From Pseudomonadota bacterium (GTDB taxonomy: Bacteria; Desulfobacterota; Syntrophia; Syntrophales; UBA8958): DNA of 64,000 bases. The translations under genes and the position numbers were made by a program. Of the stretch, positions 31,441 to 41,436 are shown one piece after another. The notes below the pieces were generated by a model, which saw only the letters and a program-made list of their open reading frames with translations, was not told the origin of the DNA and did no database searches. The DNA lies in the NCBI GenBank assembly GCA_030057915.1, contig JASGUC010000012.1:24399-88398 (forward strand), in the 5' to 3' direction. The first letter of the stretch is position 1; each line of letters opens with the position of its first letter.

Positions 31441-32289
31441 TCAAATGGTGTGGGCGCGAAAAAGAAGCCAAGTCCCGCATCCCCGCAATGATTCCTCTGC
31501 CTTCATCGCCATCTCTTCGTTGTCGAAGACACCGAAAACCGTGGGACCGCTCCCAGACATCAGCGCGCCCGCGGCGCCATGACCGAGGAGAAGCGTCTTG
31601 ATTTCAGCCAAGACGGGGAAGAGATTGATGGACACCGTCTCCAAGTCATTGTGCAGTTCCTCGATTACATCATGGCATTCAAAAAATCGTGGGATGCTAT
31701 AATGGATTGCCTCATTTGTCAATGTTAAATTCAAACCTTCATAAACCTTCCGGGTGGAGAGTTCGAATCCCGGATTTACCAGCAGGAAATGGAAATGTGG
31801 CGGATGGGCGACGGCTTCCAGCCGTTCGCCGATTCCGAACGCCCAGGCGGTCTTCTCCAGGATGAAGAAGGGGACGTCAGCCCCAAGGGCGGCGCCCATC
31901 TCCATCAGGCCGCCCCGTGAGCAGGGATGGCCGGCAAGTTCATTGAGGGCCAGCAGGGTCGTGGCGGCGTTGGAGCTGCCTCCTCCCAGCCCGGCGGCAA
32001 TGGGAATGGATTTCTTGAGCAGTATCTCCACCCCGCCGGGAAGGCCGAAACGGCGAAGGAACGCCGCGGCGGCGCGATGGACGATGTTCCCCTCGTCCTT
32101 GGGCAGATTCGATCCCGGACAACGAAGGACGATCCCGGGCGTGGTGGTGAGCCGGAAGAACATCTCGTCGCAGAGACTGATCCGCTGCATGAGCGTGGCC
32201 AGTTCATGGTATCCGTCCGGACGACGGGAGAGGACCTTCAGGTGCAGATTTACCTTGGCCGGGGAGAGGCGTCGTACCGAGTTGACCAT
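31441..32289 (-). CDS. ispE: 4-diphosphocytidyl-2-C-methyl-D-erythritol kinase
   Basis: GHMP kinase of the MEP isoprenoid pathway. SPAKVNLHLKVL and RPDGYHELATLMQ at the N-terminus, then the ATP loop PIAAGLGGGSSNAATTLLALN (key GLGGGSSNAAT) and ALMSGSGPTVFGVF near the C-terminus. Starting at 32289 gives 282 aa, the family length. The frame stays open to 32352 with two further ATGs, and no start has a convincing ribosome binding site. Confidence 0.93.
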   Translation of the reverse strand: MVNSVRRLSPAKVNLHLKVLSRRPDGYHELATLMQRISLCDEMFFRLTTTPGIVLRCPGSNLPKDEGNIVHRAAAAFLRRFGLPGGVEILLKKSIPIAAGLGGGSSNAATTLLALNELAGHPCSRGGLMEMGAALGADVPFFILEKTAWAFGIGERLEAVAHPPHFHFLLVNPGFELSTRKVYEGLNLTLTNEAIHYSIPRFFECHDVIEELHNDLETVSINLFPVLAEIKTLLLGHGAAGALMSGSGPTVFGVFDNEEMAMKAEESLRGCGTWLLFRAHTI

Positions 32290-32424
32290 CTCAAAGTTCA
32301 CGATTCGACAAGGCTCGGATTCGCCTTGAATGTTCATGGGGGTGAGCGCCACAGGGCCCGGGACGCGACGATTCCCCGAGGCCGGCGGCGATGTCTCCGA
32401 GGCGCGGGGAGGAGGTGGCGGCCT

Positions 32425-32856
32425 TCACGATGACGAGGGTCCGCATTCCTTTACGTAGCGCATGCGCAGCTCGAAGAGAACGGCGTCGAGAACGTTCTTT
32501 TCGTTATCGTCGAGATTTCCCTTCGTTTTATCGGCCAGCATCGTAATGGTATCTATGGTGTGCTTGGCGGCCGCCATATTCTTTTTGGCCTTGCCGGCGG
32601 CGGGATCGGTAAAGTCCCCAAAATGAAACATGGCCGTAGTGCTCAGGGACAGAACGAAATTGATGAAATTGACCTCGGGGAGAAAATGTTCCTCTTCTTC
32701 CTGTTCTTCCCGGTCCGGGGCGGCGTCGGCGAGTGGGGGCTTCTCTTCCTCCACAGACGACGTCCCCTCATCCTTTTCCCGGCGTATTTCCCCGGATTCA
32801 TCGAACAGACGACGATCCTTGATTACAAATCCTTTTTCCTGTTTTTCCTCTGCCAT
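32425..32856 (-). CDS. DUF1844 domain protein
   Basis: 143 aa. A highly charged N-terminal half (EEEKPPLADAAPDREEQEEEE) precedes the DUF1844 core NFINFVLSLSTTAMFHFGD, with helices ending FELRMRYVKE. The function of the family is unknown; it is common in Desulfobacterota. AAAGGAG precedes the ATG. It lies 136 bp before ispE on the same strand. Confidence 0.85.
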   Translation of the reverse strand: MAEEKQEKGFVIKDRRLFDESGEIRREKDEGTSSVEEEKPPLADAAPDREEQEEEEHFLPEVNFINFVLSLSTTAMFHFGDFTDPAAGKAKKNMAAAKHTIDTITMLADKTKGNLDDNEKNVLDAVLFELRMRYVKECGPSSS

Positions 32857-32977
32857 CCGTCACTCCTTTTCTTGTCGGCGCCGGGCCTGCAAGCCCCCCA
32901 TCCCCCCGCCGGGTCCCGGGCCGGATTGCCGGGACCAGCCAGGGGGGAAGGCCTTCGGGGCCGTTTTGCCTAGTTCA

Positions 32978-33111
32978 AGACCTTTGAAAAACGACCTATC
33001 TTGTCATGCCGGACTTGACCCGGCATCCAGAAGACACTTGAAAACACCGGATTCCTACCTTCGCGGGAATGACGAGGGGGAGGTTTGTGAGACAAATATT
33101 CAAAGGTCTCA
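32978..33111. repeat. Inverted-repeat element abutting the clpB stop codon
   Basis: AGACCTTTGAA (32978-32988) and TTCAAAGGTCT (33099-33109) are perfect 11-bp terminal inverted repeats. The interior holds TGCCGGACTTGACCCGGCA and a GGGAATGACG half typical of dispersed intergenic repeats. Read on the minus strand the right end is TGAGACCTTTGAA, and its first TGA is the clpB stop codon. Confidence 0.75.
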
Positions 33112-35715
33112 CCTCTTCTTTTTGGCCTCCCTCCTGGTAAACCGCAGTTCCTCCTGGGCGTCGAGATCGACGGCGATCCTGTCACCCTCGCTGAAGGCCC
33201 CGGAGAGGAGCTTGAGCGCCAGGGGATCCAGGACCAGCTTCTGCAGCGTCCGTTTCAGCGGTCGGGCCCCATAAACGGGGCTGTAGCTGTTGCGGGCTAT
33301 ATAATCTTTTGCCCGGTCTGTCAATTCCAGGGTAAGTTTTCGTTCGGCCAGGCGCCCGCGGATAAGGCCGATTTGAATTTCGACGATCTTCTCGATGTCC
33401 GTTGGTTCCAGGGAACGGAAGGTTATGATGTCGTCGATCCGGTTGAGAAACTCGGGCTTGAAGGTGACCCGGAGGGCGTCGGCGCTCCGGGCGCGTTTTT
33501 CCTCGTCCGCGAGGTCGTCGTCCAGAAGCCACTGGCTGCCCACGTTGGACGTCATGATGATAACCGTATTCTTGAAGTCCACGGTTCGCCCGTGGCCATC
33601 CGTCAACCGTCCGTCGTCGAGTATCTGGAGAAGGATGTTGAACACATCCTGATGAGCCTTCTCGATTTCATCGAAAAGGAGGACCGCGTATGGCCGGCGC
33701 CGGACCGCTTCGGTGAGGTATCCCCCCTCGTCGTAGCCGACATATCCGGGCGGGGCGCCGATCAAACGGGCCACGGAGTGTTTTTCCATGTATTCCGACA
33801 TGTCAATGCGGATCATGGCCTGTTCGTTGTCAAACATGAATTCCGCCAGGGCCCGGGCCAGTTCCGTCTTACCCACGCCGGTGGGGCCGAGGAAGATAAA
33901 GGAGCCGATGGGACGGTTGGGGTCCTGGAGCCCGGAACGGGCGCGGCGGAGGGCGCTGGAGACGGCGGCGATCCCTTCGTCCTGACCGATGACCCGCTGC
34001 TTCAGGCGCTCTTCCATGTGGATCAGCTTCTCCACATCGCTTTCCATCATCCGGGACAGGGGGATGCCCGTCCAGTTCGCCACGACCTCGGCGACATCCT
34101 CGGCGTCCACCTCCTCCTTGAGCATCTGCTTGTCCTTCTGGGCGGCGGCAAGGCGTTGTTGCTCCTGTTCCATCTCCCGGCCAAGCTCCACGAGTTTCCC
34201 ATAACGGATTTCGGCCGCCCGGGCTAGATCCCCCTCCCGTTGGGCCGTCATCTCCTCGTTCTTCAGGGCCTCGATCCGGCTCTTGATGGTCTGGATGTTC
34301 TTGATGGCCTCCTTTTCGCCGCTCCAGTGCAGTTTCATCTTGTCCATGGATTCCCTGAGTTCGGTCAATTCCCTTTCGATCTTCTCCCTTCGTTCCTGGG
34401 CTGAGGCGTCGGTTTCCTTTTTGAGGGATTGCCGTTCGATTTCCAGTTGAATGATCTTCCGGTCGACGGCATCAATCTCCTCCGGCATACTGTCCAGCTC
34501 TATGCGCAATCGGGAGGCCGCCTCGTCGATTAGATCCACGGCCTTGTCGGGGAGAAATCGGTCGCTTATATAGCGGTGGGAGAGGGTGGCGGCGGTGACG
34601 ATGGCCCCGTCCTTGATCCGCACGCCGTGATGGATCTCGTAGCGTTCCTTCAGGCCCCGGAGGATGGCGATCGTGTCCTCCACCGTGGGTTCGCGGACGA
34701 TGATGGGCTGAAACCTCCTCTCCAGCGCCGGGTCCTTTTCTATATATTTCCTGTATTCGTTCAGGGTGGTGGCGCCGACGCAGCGCAGCTCCCCTCGGGC
34801 CAGGGCGGGTTTGAGCATGTTCGAGGCGTCCACGGATCCCTCGGAGGCCCCGGCGCCCACCACGGTATGGATTTCGTCGATGAAGAGGATTATCTCTCCT
34901 TCCGCGTCGATTACCTCCTTGAGGACGGCCTTCAGACGTTCCTCGAACTCGCCCCGATATTTGGCGCCGGCAACGAGGGCGCCGACATCGAGGCCGACGA
35001 CGCGTTTGCCCTTCAGGTTCTCGGGTACGTCGCCGTTGACGATCCGTTGGGCCAGCCCTTCGACGATAGCCGTTTTCCCCACCCCCGGCTCGCCGATCAA
35101 GGCGGGGTTGTTCTTGGTCCGCCGGGAAAGCACCTGCATGATCCTCCGGATTTCCTCGTCCCTGCCGATGACGGGATCGAATCCTCCTTTCCTCGCTATC
35201 TCATTGAAATCTTTGGCGTAACGTTTGAGGGCCTGATATTTGTCCTCCGGATTGGGGTCCGTTACCCGCTGTTTGCCCCGGATGTCCAGGAGGATCTTGA
35301 AGACGCTGTCCCTGTTGACGCCGGCGTTGCGAAGGATCTCCGCCGCCGCCCCGGTCTTCTCTTCGGCCATGACGACGAGGAGATGCTCCGCGCTGATGTA
35401 TTCGTCCTTCAGACGGGCGGCCTCGGTCATCGCCCGATCGACAAGCTTGTTCAGCCGGGAACTCAGGTAGGGCGGAGTCGCTCCGGAACCTTCCACCCGG
35501 GGCAGTTTTTCCAGGGCCTTGCTTAGGGACGCCGCCAATGAGCCTGGGTCCGCCCCCAATTTCTTCAGGATCGCCCCGACGATCCCCTCGGGCTGGTTGA
35601 CCAGGGCCAGCAACAGGTGCTCGACCTCGATCGTCTGGTTGCCGTATCTATTGGCGAGGCTCTGGGATTCCTGGATGGCTTCCTGAACCTTGAGGGTCAT
35701 CTTATCGAATCTCAT
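33109..35715 (-). CDS. clpB: ATP-dependent disaggregase ClpB
   Basis: Hsp100 chaperone that rescues aggregated protein with DnaK. The Clp_N repeat domain (about 1-145) is followed by NBD1 with GEPGVGKTA (about 205), a coiled-coil middle domain (about 405-525, rich in KE/RE), and NBD2 with GPTGVGKTE (about 605) and FDEIEKAH. The protein is 868 aa, full length. It starts 12 bp after the diadenylate cyclase gene, an unusual partner. The divergent gene is rpoH. No clear sigma32 promoter was seen; the stop codon coincides with a repeat terminus. Confidence 0.97.
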   Translation of the reverse strand: MRFDKMTLKVQEAIQESQSLANRYGNQTIEVEHLLLALVNQPEGIVGAILKKLGADPGSLAASLSKALEKLPRVEGSGATPPYLSSRLNKLVDRAMTEAARLKDEYISAEHLLVVMAEEKTGAAAEILRNAGVNRDSVFKILLDIRGKQRVTDPNPEDKYQALKRYAKDFNEIARKGGFDPVIGRDEEIRRIMQVLSRRTKNNPALIGEPGVGKTAIVEGLAQRIVNGDVPENLKGKRVVGLDVGALVAGAKYRGEFEERLKAVLKEVIDAEGEIILFIDEIHTVVGAGASEGSVDASNMLKPALARGELRCVGATTLNEYRKYIEKDPALERRFQPIIVREPTVEDTIAILRGLKERYEIHHGVRIKDGAIVTAATLSHRYISDRFLPDKAVDLIDEAASRLRIELDSMPEEIDAVDRKIIQLEIERQSLKKETDASAQERREKIERELTELRESMDKMKLHWSGEKEAIKNIQTIKSRIEALKNEEMTAQREGDLARAAEIRYGKLVELGREMEQEQQRLAAAQKDKQMLKEEVDAEDVAEVVANWTGIPLSRMMESDVEKLIHMEERLKQRVIGQDEGIAAVSSALRRARSGLQDPNRPIGSFIFLGPTGVGKTELARALAEFMFDNEQAMIRIDMSEYMEKHSVARLIGAPPGYVGYDEGGYLTEAVRRRPYAVLLFDEIEKAHQDVFNILLQILDDGRLTDGHGRTVDFKNTVIIMTSNVGSQWLLDDDLADEEKRARSADALRVTFKPEFLNRIDDIITFRSLEPTDIEKIVEIQIGLIRGRLAERKLTLELTDRAKDYIARNSYSPVYGARPLKRTLQKLVLDPLALKLLSGAFSEGDRIAVDLDAQEELRFTRREAKKKR

Positions 35716-35727
35716 ATATTTCCTCCC

Positions 35728-36594
35728 TTACTCTATGGGTTTTTCTATGCTCACGAAGATCTTGCCGTTTTTGAAAATGCTCACGTTGCCGGTGGATTCG
35801 GAAAGGACGATCGCCGTGGCGTTGGTGATGCCGGTTATTCCGGCCGCGGCGATATGGCGGCTCCCCAGCCCAGCGGGGAAATCCTTGCTTTCCAGGGCGG
35901 CGTTGAGGTGTCTCCCCGCGGTTATGATGGCGCCATCTTCCCTGATGACGAAGGCGCCGTCGATGGCGGAGAATTCCTTGATCGTTTCCTTGAGTTCCGG
36001 ATTGAGGATGTTGCGTTCGTTTTCCGAGTAGCCCATGAAGGGGTTGATGATCATTTGCCGGGAGAGCTGCAAGACCCGATCATGGTCGCCGATGACAAAG
36101 ATGGTGCCCACCTTTCTCCCCTCCCGTCCCTGGGCGGCCAGTTCGATGGCCAGATTCAGGATCGCTCCGAAGACCTCGGGATAGACCTTTTCCGTGAGGT
36201 CCGTCAAATGCTCCGAGGTGAGGATTTCAAATTCCTTGCCCACATCGATGACGAAGATGCTGTCCACGTAACCGAATTTCGGCACCCCGCTGAGGCAGAC
36301 GATTTTGTCCCCTTTCTTGAAAAGGCCCAGGGCGATGCCCTTGGTGACGGCGATCTTGATCTGCCCGACCCGGGTCAGATTCACGTTGGGAACGCTAAGG
36401 CTCAAAGCCGTGTCGGCGAACCTTTCCGGGATGTGGTTGTCCTTGGTTACAATTATGAGGTCGAAGTCGCGCTTCCCCTGGTCACAGCCGGGCAGTTCGT
36501 GGGCGGCCTCGGCGTATATCAGCAGAGCCCGGGCCTCTATCTCCCGGGCGATGCGACAGCCGTATTCCAGAATTACATTGTGGATGGGTTTCAT
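35728..36594 (-). CDS. Diadenylate cyclase, DacZ-like
   Basis: 288 aa. The C-terminal half is a DAC (DisA_N) domain: IDGAFVIREDGAI holds the DGA motif (about residue 213) and GSRHIAAAGITG the RH motif (about 243), predicting synthesis of c-di-AMP from two ATP. The N-terminal half is an alpha/beta domain like the pyruvate kinase C-terminal domain (RALLIYAEA, LIIVTKDN), the layout known from archaeal DacZ rather than bacterial DisA, CdaA or CdaS. No membrane helices. GGAAGAAAGA precedes the ATG. First gene of an apparent operon with clpB. Confidence 0.85.
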   Translation of the reverse strand: MKPIHNVILEYGCRIAREIEARALLIYAEAAHELPGCDQGKRDFDLIIVTKDNHIPERFADTALSLSVPNVNLTRVGQIKIAVTKGIALGLFKKGDKIVCLSGVPKFGYVDSIFVIDVGKEFEILTSEHLTDLTEKVYPEVFGAILNLAIELAAQGREGRKVGTIFVIGDHDRVLQLSRQMIINPFMGYSENERNILNPELKETIKEFSAIDGAFVIREDGAIITAGRHLNAALESKDFPAGLGSRHIAAAGITGITNATAIVLSESTGNVSIFKNGKIFVSIEKPIE

Positions 36595-36623
36595 TCTTTC
36601 TTCCGTCCTTTGGATTGCGCCCT

Positions 36624-36651
36624 AAATTAATTATATATTCCTCTCTGTCAA
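36624..36651 (-). promoter_or_regulatory. Possible promoter of the dacZ-clpB unit
   Basis: On the minus strand TTGACA (36651-36646) and TAATTT (36629-36624) are 16 bp apart. The -10 is moderate. It is back to back with the rpoH promoter. Confidence 0.4.
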
Positions 36652-36677
36652 GACGTCGTCGAGGTCCGAAAAATGCC

Positions 36678-36706
36678 TTGACAGATGCGGCGAAGAAGCA
36701 TATATT
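36678..36706 (+). promoter_or_regulatory. Sigma70-type promoter of rpoH
   Basis: TTGACA (36678-36683) and TATATT (36701-36706) have a 17-bp spacer. The inferred start near 36713 leaves a leader of only 20-35 nt, too short for the long RpoH thermosensor structure known in E. coli. Confidence 0.75.
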
Positions 36707-36747
36707 TTCTAACCTTTCGAAATTATTTGCATATGAGGTGTTGTCCC

Positions 36748-37605
36748 TTGGATGTACCCGCACTGACCGGCACGCTGGATCGTTACATAGCCGAAATAAA
36801 TCAGTTTCCCCTGCTGACTCCGGAAGAGGAATTCAGCCTGGCGGTTCGGCTGAGAAAATTCAACGACATGGAGGCGGCGGAAAAGCTCGTGGTCTCCAAC
36901 CTGCGTTTTGTCGTCAAGATCGCCCACGAATACCGCAATTACGGCATAAAGCTCGCGGACCTGATCCAGGAGGGCAACATCGGGCTGATGCATGCCGTCA
37001 AGAAATTCGATCCCTATAAGGGATACCGTCTTATCTCCTATGCCGTGTGGTGGATCCGGGCCTATATGCAGAACTACATCATCAAGACCTGGAGCCTGGT
37101 GAAAATCGGCACCACCCAGGCGCAGCGCAAACTATTTTTCAAACTCGGACAGGCGAAGAAGAAACTGGAGGCGCTGTCGCGGAGGAATCCCGAGTTTGGG
37201 GAAATCGCCGCCTCACTGGGGGTGAAATCCATCGAGATCGAGGAGATGGATCTACGGATGAGCAACCGCGACGTCTCCCTCGACGCCTTCATCAACGACG
37301 ACAGCGACGCCACCCATATAGACTACCTCACCTACGACGGGGAAGATCAGGAGACGGCGCTCATCAAGAAAGAGGAGATGGATATCCTCAAGAGTCATAT
37401 CGCCGGCGCTTTGAACGAGTTGACGGAGAAGGAGCGATACATCATCAAGAAACGCGTTATGGCCGATGACCCCATGACCCTCCAGGAGATTGGCGACCGC
37501 TACAAGATCACCAGGGAACGGGCCCGGCAGATAGAAAAGCAGGCCCTGAAGAAACTGCGCCTGTCCATTCCGTATCTGGGGGAGACGCCACCGCTTTTGG
37601 GATGA
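36748..37605 (+). CDS. rpoH: RNA polymerase sigma factor RpoH (sigma32)
   Basis: Heat-shock sigma factor of the sigma70 family. Region 2: NLRFVVKIAHEYRNYGIKLADLIQEGNIGLMHAVKKFDP (key part DLIQEGNIGLMHAVKKFD) and YAVWWIRAYMQNYI. The RpoH box region is QRKLFFKLGQAK. Region 4 ends with ITRERARQIEKQALKKLR. The start is probably TTG 36748, seven bases after GAGGTG; ATG 36733 adds five residues but has no ribosome binding site. It is divergent from dacZ-clpB, placing the chaperone and its likely sigma factor side by side. Convergent with dnaB, 9 bp apart. Confidence 0.93.
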   Translation: MDVPALTGTLDRYIAEINQFPLLTPEEEFSLAVRLRKFNDMEAAEKLVVSNLRFVVKIAHEYRNYGIKLADLIQEGNIGLMHAVKKFDPYKGYRLISYAVWWIRAYMQNYIIKTWSLVKIGTTQAQRKLFFKLGQAKKKLEALSRRNPEFGEIAASLGVKSIEIEEMDLRMSNRDVSLDAFINDDSDATHIDYLTYDGEDQETALIKKEEMDILKSHIAGALNELTEKERYIIKKRVMADDPMTLQEIGDRYKITRERARQIEKQALKKLRLSIPYLGETPPLLG

Positions 37606-37614
37606 AACCCGGAT

Positions 37615-38973
37615 TCAGTTTTCCCGGCGGGCAAGGTTTTCGAAGGAGGTGAATTTCTCCAAAAATGCCAGCTTGACGGTGCCGATGGGGCCGTTGCGCT
37701 GCTTGGCGATGATGACCTCCGCCATTCCCTTCTCGGGATTGTCCTCCGCCTTGTTATATACCTCGTCGCGATAAATGAAGGCGATGACGTCGGCATCCTG
37801 CTCGATGGCCCCCGATTCCCGCAGGTCCGCCATCTGGGGACGGCGGTTTGTGCGGTCCTCGACCTTGCGGTTGAGTTGGGAAAGGGCGATGACGGGGACG
37901 TTCAGCTCTTTGGCCAGGGCCTTCAAAGACCGGCTGATTTCGGATATCTCCTGTTCCCGCGAATCTTTGGCCGCGCTGCTGCGCATCAACTGGAGATAAT
38001 CGACGATGACCAGTCCCAGGCCGTGCTCGGCCTTTAGACGTCGGGCCTTGGCCTTCATCTCCAGGACGGTGATCGCGGCGGTGTCATCGATGAAGATCGG
38101 GGCCTCCGAGAGAATGCCGGCGGCGGTGGTGAGTTTCGGCCAGTCCGTTTCTCCGAGAAAACCCTTGCGGATCCGCTGGGAATCCACCTTCGCGGCGGCG
38201 GCCAGCATCCGCATCGCGATTTGTTCCTTGGCCATTTCCAGGGAGAACAGGCATACCGGCAGGGCCCGGTGGATGCCCACATACTGGGCGATATTGAGGG
38301 CGAAGGCCGTCTTGCCCATGCTGGGTCTGCCGGCGATTACGATCAGGTCGGCGTTCTGGAGGCCCGAGGTTATATCGTCCACCTTCTCGAATCCCGTGGG
38401 CACGCCGGTGATGAGTTCCTTGCGGGCGTAGAGGTCTTCGATGGCGCGGAAGCTGTCCTTGACGATGTCCTTGATGGCGAAGAAGGCGGGGCGGATCTTG
38501 TTTTCCGAGATCTGGAAGATGGCCTGCTCCGCCTCATCGAGGACCGTATCCACATCCGCTCCCGGGGCGTAGGTCTTGCCGAGGATCTCCGTCGCGGTGT
38601 TGATCAGGCCGCGCAAGATCGCCTTTTCCTTCACTATCTTTGCGTAGTGGGCGATGTTTGCCGCCGACGGCACGTTATCCACCAGCCCGGCGAGATAAGC
38701 CGCCCCGCCCGCCTTGTCGAGCTGTTTCCGGTCCTTGAGGATGCTGCTCAAGGTAATGAGGTCCACCGGCTCGCCGCGGTCGGAAAGAACGAGCATCGCC
38801 TCGAAGATGCGACGGTGGGCCTCGCTGTAAAAGTCACGGCCGGAGACGATCTCGAGGACGGCGTTCAATCCCTGATTGTCCAGGAGGATCCCCCCCAGTA
38901 CGGACTGCTCCGCCTCCAGGTTTTGAGGAGGGATGCGATGGAGCAAGGGATCTGTCTCTCTGGGGCCCGACAA
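37615..38973 (-). CDS. dnaB: Replicative DNA helicase DnaB
   Basis: Hexameric 5'-3' helicase at the replication fork. The N-terminal domain (PPQNLEAEQSVLGGILLDN) is followed by a RecA-like domain with Walker A GRPSMGKTAFALNIA (about residue 207) and LVIVDYLQLM (Walker B). SQLNRKVEDRTNRRPQMADLRESGAIEQDADV carries the conserved arginine finger region (key RPQMADLRESG). The protein is 452 aa, with no intein. It is the last gene of the rpsF-rpsR-DUF2232-rplI-dnaB series, 4 bp after rplI. Confidence 0.97.
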   Translation of the reverse strand: MSGPRETDPLLHRIPPQNLEAEQSVLGGILLDNQGLNAVLEIVSGRDFYSEAHRRIFEAMLVLSDRGEPVDLITLSSILKDRKQLDKAGGAAYLAGLVDNVPSAANIAHYAKIVKEKAILRGLINTATEILGKTYAPGADVDTVLDEAEQAIFQISENKIRPAFFAIKDIVKDSFRAIEDLYARKELITGVPTGFEKVDDITSGLQNADLIVIAGRPSMGKTAFALNIAQYVGIHRALPVCLFSLEMAKEQIAMRMLAAAAKVDSQRIRKGFLGETDWPKLTTAAGILSEAPIFIDDTAAITVLEMKAKARRLKAEHGLGLVIVDYLQLMRSSAAKDSREQEISEISRSLKALAKELNVPVIALSQLNRKVEDRTNRRPQMADLRESGAIEQDADVIAFIYRDEVYNKAEDNPEKGMAEVIIAKQRNGPIGTVKLAFLEKFTSFENLARREN

Positions 38974-38977
38974 GGTC

Positions 38978-39424
38978 CTACCCCTCCCTTACGACCTGGA
39001 TGTTGACTTCCGCCGTCAATCCGGCGGGAAGCTTGATTTTCACAGGGAAGTCCCCCAGGGTCTTGATCGGTTCCGACACCACGATGGCCTTGCGGTCGAT
39101 CTCCATGCCCATTTCCCTCAAGGCCTTTTCGATGTCCTTGTTGTTTACGGAGCCGAAGAGCTTGTCCTGCTCCCCTACCCGTCGGGCGATGACGCAGGTG
39201 AGGCCGGCAAGCCTCTCCTGCAGGGCCGCGGCGTGTTGTTTCTCCTTTTCCGCTTTCCGGAGTATCCGCTTGCGCTCGTGTTCCAGGGACTGAATGGACC
39301 TGCTGGTCGCCTCGGCGGCGAATCCCTTGGGGATCAGGTAGTTTCTGGCAAAACCATCGGAGACGTTCACGATATCGCCGATTTTTCCCAGGTCGTCCAG
39401 GTTTTCTTTCAATATGACTTTCAT
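38978..39424 (-). CDS. rplI: 50S ribosomal protein L9
   Basis: 148 aa, with the L9 signature GDIVNVSDGFARNYLIPKGFA near the N-terminus (key GFARNYLIPKG), a long connecting helix and a C-terminal domain. AGGAGG lies upstream. It sits in its usual operon before dnaB. Confidence 0.97.
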   Translation of the reverse strand: MKVILKENLDDLGKIGDIVNVSDGFARNYLIPKGFAAEATSRSIQSLEHERKRILRKAEKEKQHAAALQERLAGLTCVIARRVGEQDKLFGSVNNKDIEKALREMGMEIDRKAIVVSEPIKTLGDFPVKIKLPAGLTAEVNIQVVREG

Positions 39425-39440
39425 TTCGTCCTCCTAAAGA

Positions 39441-40427
39441 TTATAGCTTGGGGCCTTGATCGGGTTTTGGCGTCGGCGCGGTCAGCTTGCGAAAATCGAT
39501 CCAGAGATCGAAAAGACCGACGGCGGCGATCAATAACATGAGATACTGTTGAATCATCAAGAGAAAATAGAAGAGGAGGCGTAGGAAAAAGGGCGTCTTT
39601 CTTTTATGGAAGAAGAATTCGCCGATCGCCAGCCCCTGAAGGAAATAAACGAAGAGGCAAATGGCCAGGATGTTCAGGGCGGACAATCTGATTGCCTCCT
39701 GGGGAACCAGAAGACAGGCGCCCGACAGGATAAATAGCCACACCAGATGGTCCGGGGCCCTCCAGCAGGTCAGCTTGCCGAAGTCCGGGAAGGGGAGCGC
39801 CCGCAACCGGAACAGAAGACGGGCCGCCAGGATGTCGATCAGCGCGATTACGGCAACGCCGATCAGAGACAGGGCCGGAAAGGTAAAGGCCAGGATCCGG
39901 GAAATCCGGGCGGAATTGTCCTTCAGGAACTGCAACTGTTCCGCGGGAAGGTCCAGTTCGCCGTACATCTTGATGTTTTCCGTCACCATGACCTGCATGT
40001 AATGATAGATATGCTCCCCAGGCGCCCTTCCGTGGATGGCGCTGCCCACGACGATCATGACCCCCATGAGGAGGACCCCGATGAGGGCCGCGAGGCCAAC
40101 CGTCCATCCCGGCGTAAGGTTTTTCTTCAGGATTTCCGACATGATCACCCCCAGTCCTCCCAGGATGATGAAGGCGGTCATGGATAACTGCGAAGCCACG
40201 GCATGCTGCGCCGCAGTCAGGACAAGCAGGGAGAGGACCAATACGGCCAAGCCGCCGGCACGCCCAAGAGCGGCCAGGTAGAAACACACCGGAAGGGGGA
40301 TGAAGATCAACAGCATGGCGCCGACAAACGGCGTCAGCGCAACGGTCAGAAAGAACAGCGAGGTAATGAACGTGCCTCGCAGGATCCCCAAAAGCATGAG
40401 GCGGTTTCTTCCTTCCTCCCGGACCAT
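39441..40427 (-). CDS. DUF2232 (YybS-like) membrane protein
   Basis: About 328 aa with roughly eight membrane helices, for example MLLIFIPLPVCFYLAAL and ILAICLFVYFLQGLAIG. The family commonly lies between rpsR and rplI and has been linked to the inner membrane, but its role is not established. The start is uncertain; ATGs at 40433, 40427 and 40397 are all possible. Confidence 0.82.
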   Translation of the reverse strand: MVREEGRNRLMLLGILRGTFITSLFFLTVALTPFVGAMLLIFIPLPVCFYLAALGRAGGLAVLVLSLLVLTAAQHAVASQLSMTAFIILGGLGVIMSEILKKNLTPGWTVGLAALIGVLLMGVMIVVGSAIHGRAPGEHIYHYMQVMVTENIKMYGELDLPAEQLQFLKDNSARISRILAFTFPALSLIGVAVIALIDILAARLLFRLRALPFPDFGKLTCWRAPDHLVWLFILSGACLLVPQEAIRLSALNILAICLFVYFLQGLAIGEFFFHKRKTPFFLRLLFYFLLMIQQYLMLLIAAVGLFDLWIDFRKLTAPTPKPDQGPKL

Positions 40428-40506
40428 CCCCATTTCACCATGTCCATGCCGGCGCGGGCCCCAAACGGGGGCGCCCATGCCGGGCGACGGCCGAACCTGG
40501 CGTATA

Positions 40507-40770
40507 TCAGCTTTCGGAAACGGCGAAGGGGAGCAGGGCGATCGTCCGGGCCCGCTTTACGGCCAGAGTCAGGGCCCGCTGGTGTTTGGAGCAATTCCCC
40601 GTTATCCTTCTTGGCATGATCTTTCCCCGCTCGGTGACGAAGTCCCGCAACGCATGGGGGTCCTTGTAGTCTATCTTCAGATTGGAATCCGTACAGAACC
40701 GGCAGAATTTACGCCGGTGGAAAAACTTTCTCTGCGGCCGTTGCGGCCTGGAGCTTCTGACAGGCTTCAT
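40507..40770 (-). CDS. rpsR: 30S ribosomal protein S18
   Basis: 87 aa. The motif [17 protein letters not shown], then [19 protein letters not shown], is diagnostic. The N-terminal Cys pair (CRFC with NC later) suggests the zinc-type S18. GGAGAAGAG precedes the ATG. It lies 14 bp after rpsF. Confidence 0.97.
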   Translation of the reverse strand: MKPVRSSRPQRPQRKFFHRRKFCRFCTDSNLKIDYKDPHALRDFVTERGKIMPRRITGNCSKHQRALTLAVKRARTIALLPFAVSES

Positions 40771-40784
40771 TTTCTCTTCTCCAC

Positions 40785-41225
40785 TTATTCTCCTGACGAT
40801 GGGGGCATGGCTGCCGTTGCCGTGGCATCATCCGCGGCGCCTTCCGTGTCCGCGGCGGCGGCGGGGATGTCGTCCTCCGGCGCCTTGCCTTCCGGGGTGG
40901 CGCTCGATTCTCCCTCCAGGGCCTTCAGATCGACTGCGTCGTCTTTCTTCACGGTCATGTACTTGAGAATCTTGTCGTCAATCTTGAAATTTCTTTCCAG
41001 TTCACTGACGATGTCCGTCTGACCGGCGAAATCCAGCAGCACGTAAAAACCGCGGAACTGCTTTTTGATTTCATAGGCCAGCTTACGCTTGCCCCATTTT
41101 TCCACCTTGATCAGAAGTCCCTTGCGACCGGTAATGATCGCGGCGTACCTCTCTATCGCGGCTTGCAACTCCTCGTCGGGAATGTCAGCGGGGGTAATGA
41201 AGATGGTTTCGTATCTTCTGGTCAT
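40785..41225 (-). CDS. rpsF: 30S ribosomal protein S6
   Basis: 146 aa. [18 protein letters not shown] begins the fold and [23 protein letters not shown] is the S18-contacting part (key [11 protein letters not shown]). A C-terminal Ala/Glu/Asp-rich extension of about 45 residues follows the fold. ATG 41225 has GGAGGAGAG directly upstream; the frame to 41381 is not used. First gene of the operon. Confidence 0.95.
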   Translation of the reverse strand: MTRRYETIFITPADIPDEELQAAIERYAAIITGRKGLLIKVEKWGKRKLAYEIKKQFRGFYVLLDFAGQTDIVSELERNFKIDDKILKYMTVKKDDAVDLKALEGESSATPEGKAPEDDIPAAAADTEGAADDATATAAMPPSSGE

Positions 41226-41436
41226 CTCTCCTCCTCTCGGCTCTAAAGTCCAGGCGCCCGGCCTGAACAAGGAGTTCCGGCAATGATTGTCGATAAGCGC
41301 GTACGTTTTACAACAGGCGGTTTTGGAAAGCAAGGACTTTGTGCCGATTTGGACAAAACGACGAATGACCTTGTAAAACAATGAACATTCAGGTAAATAG
41401 AAATGCCGATCTCATTTGAATAGCCTAAGGGAAAAG

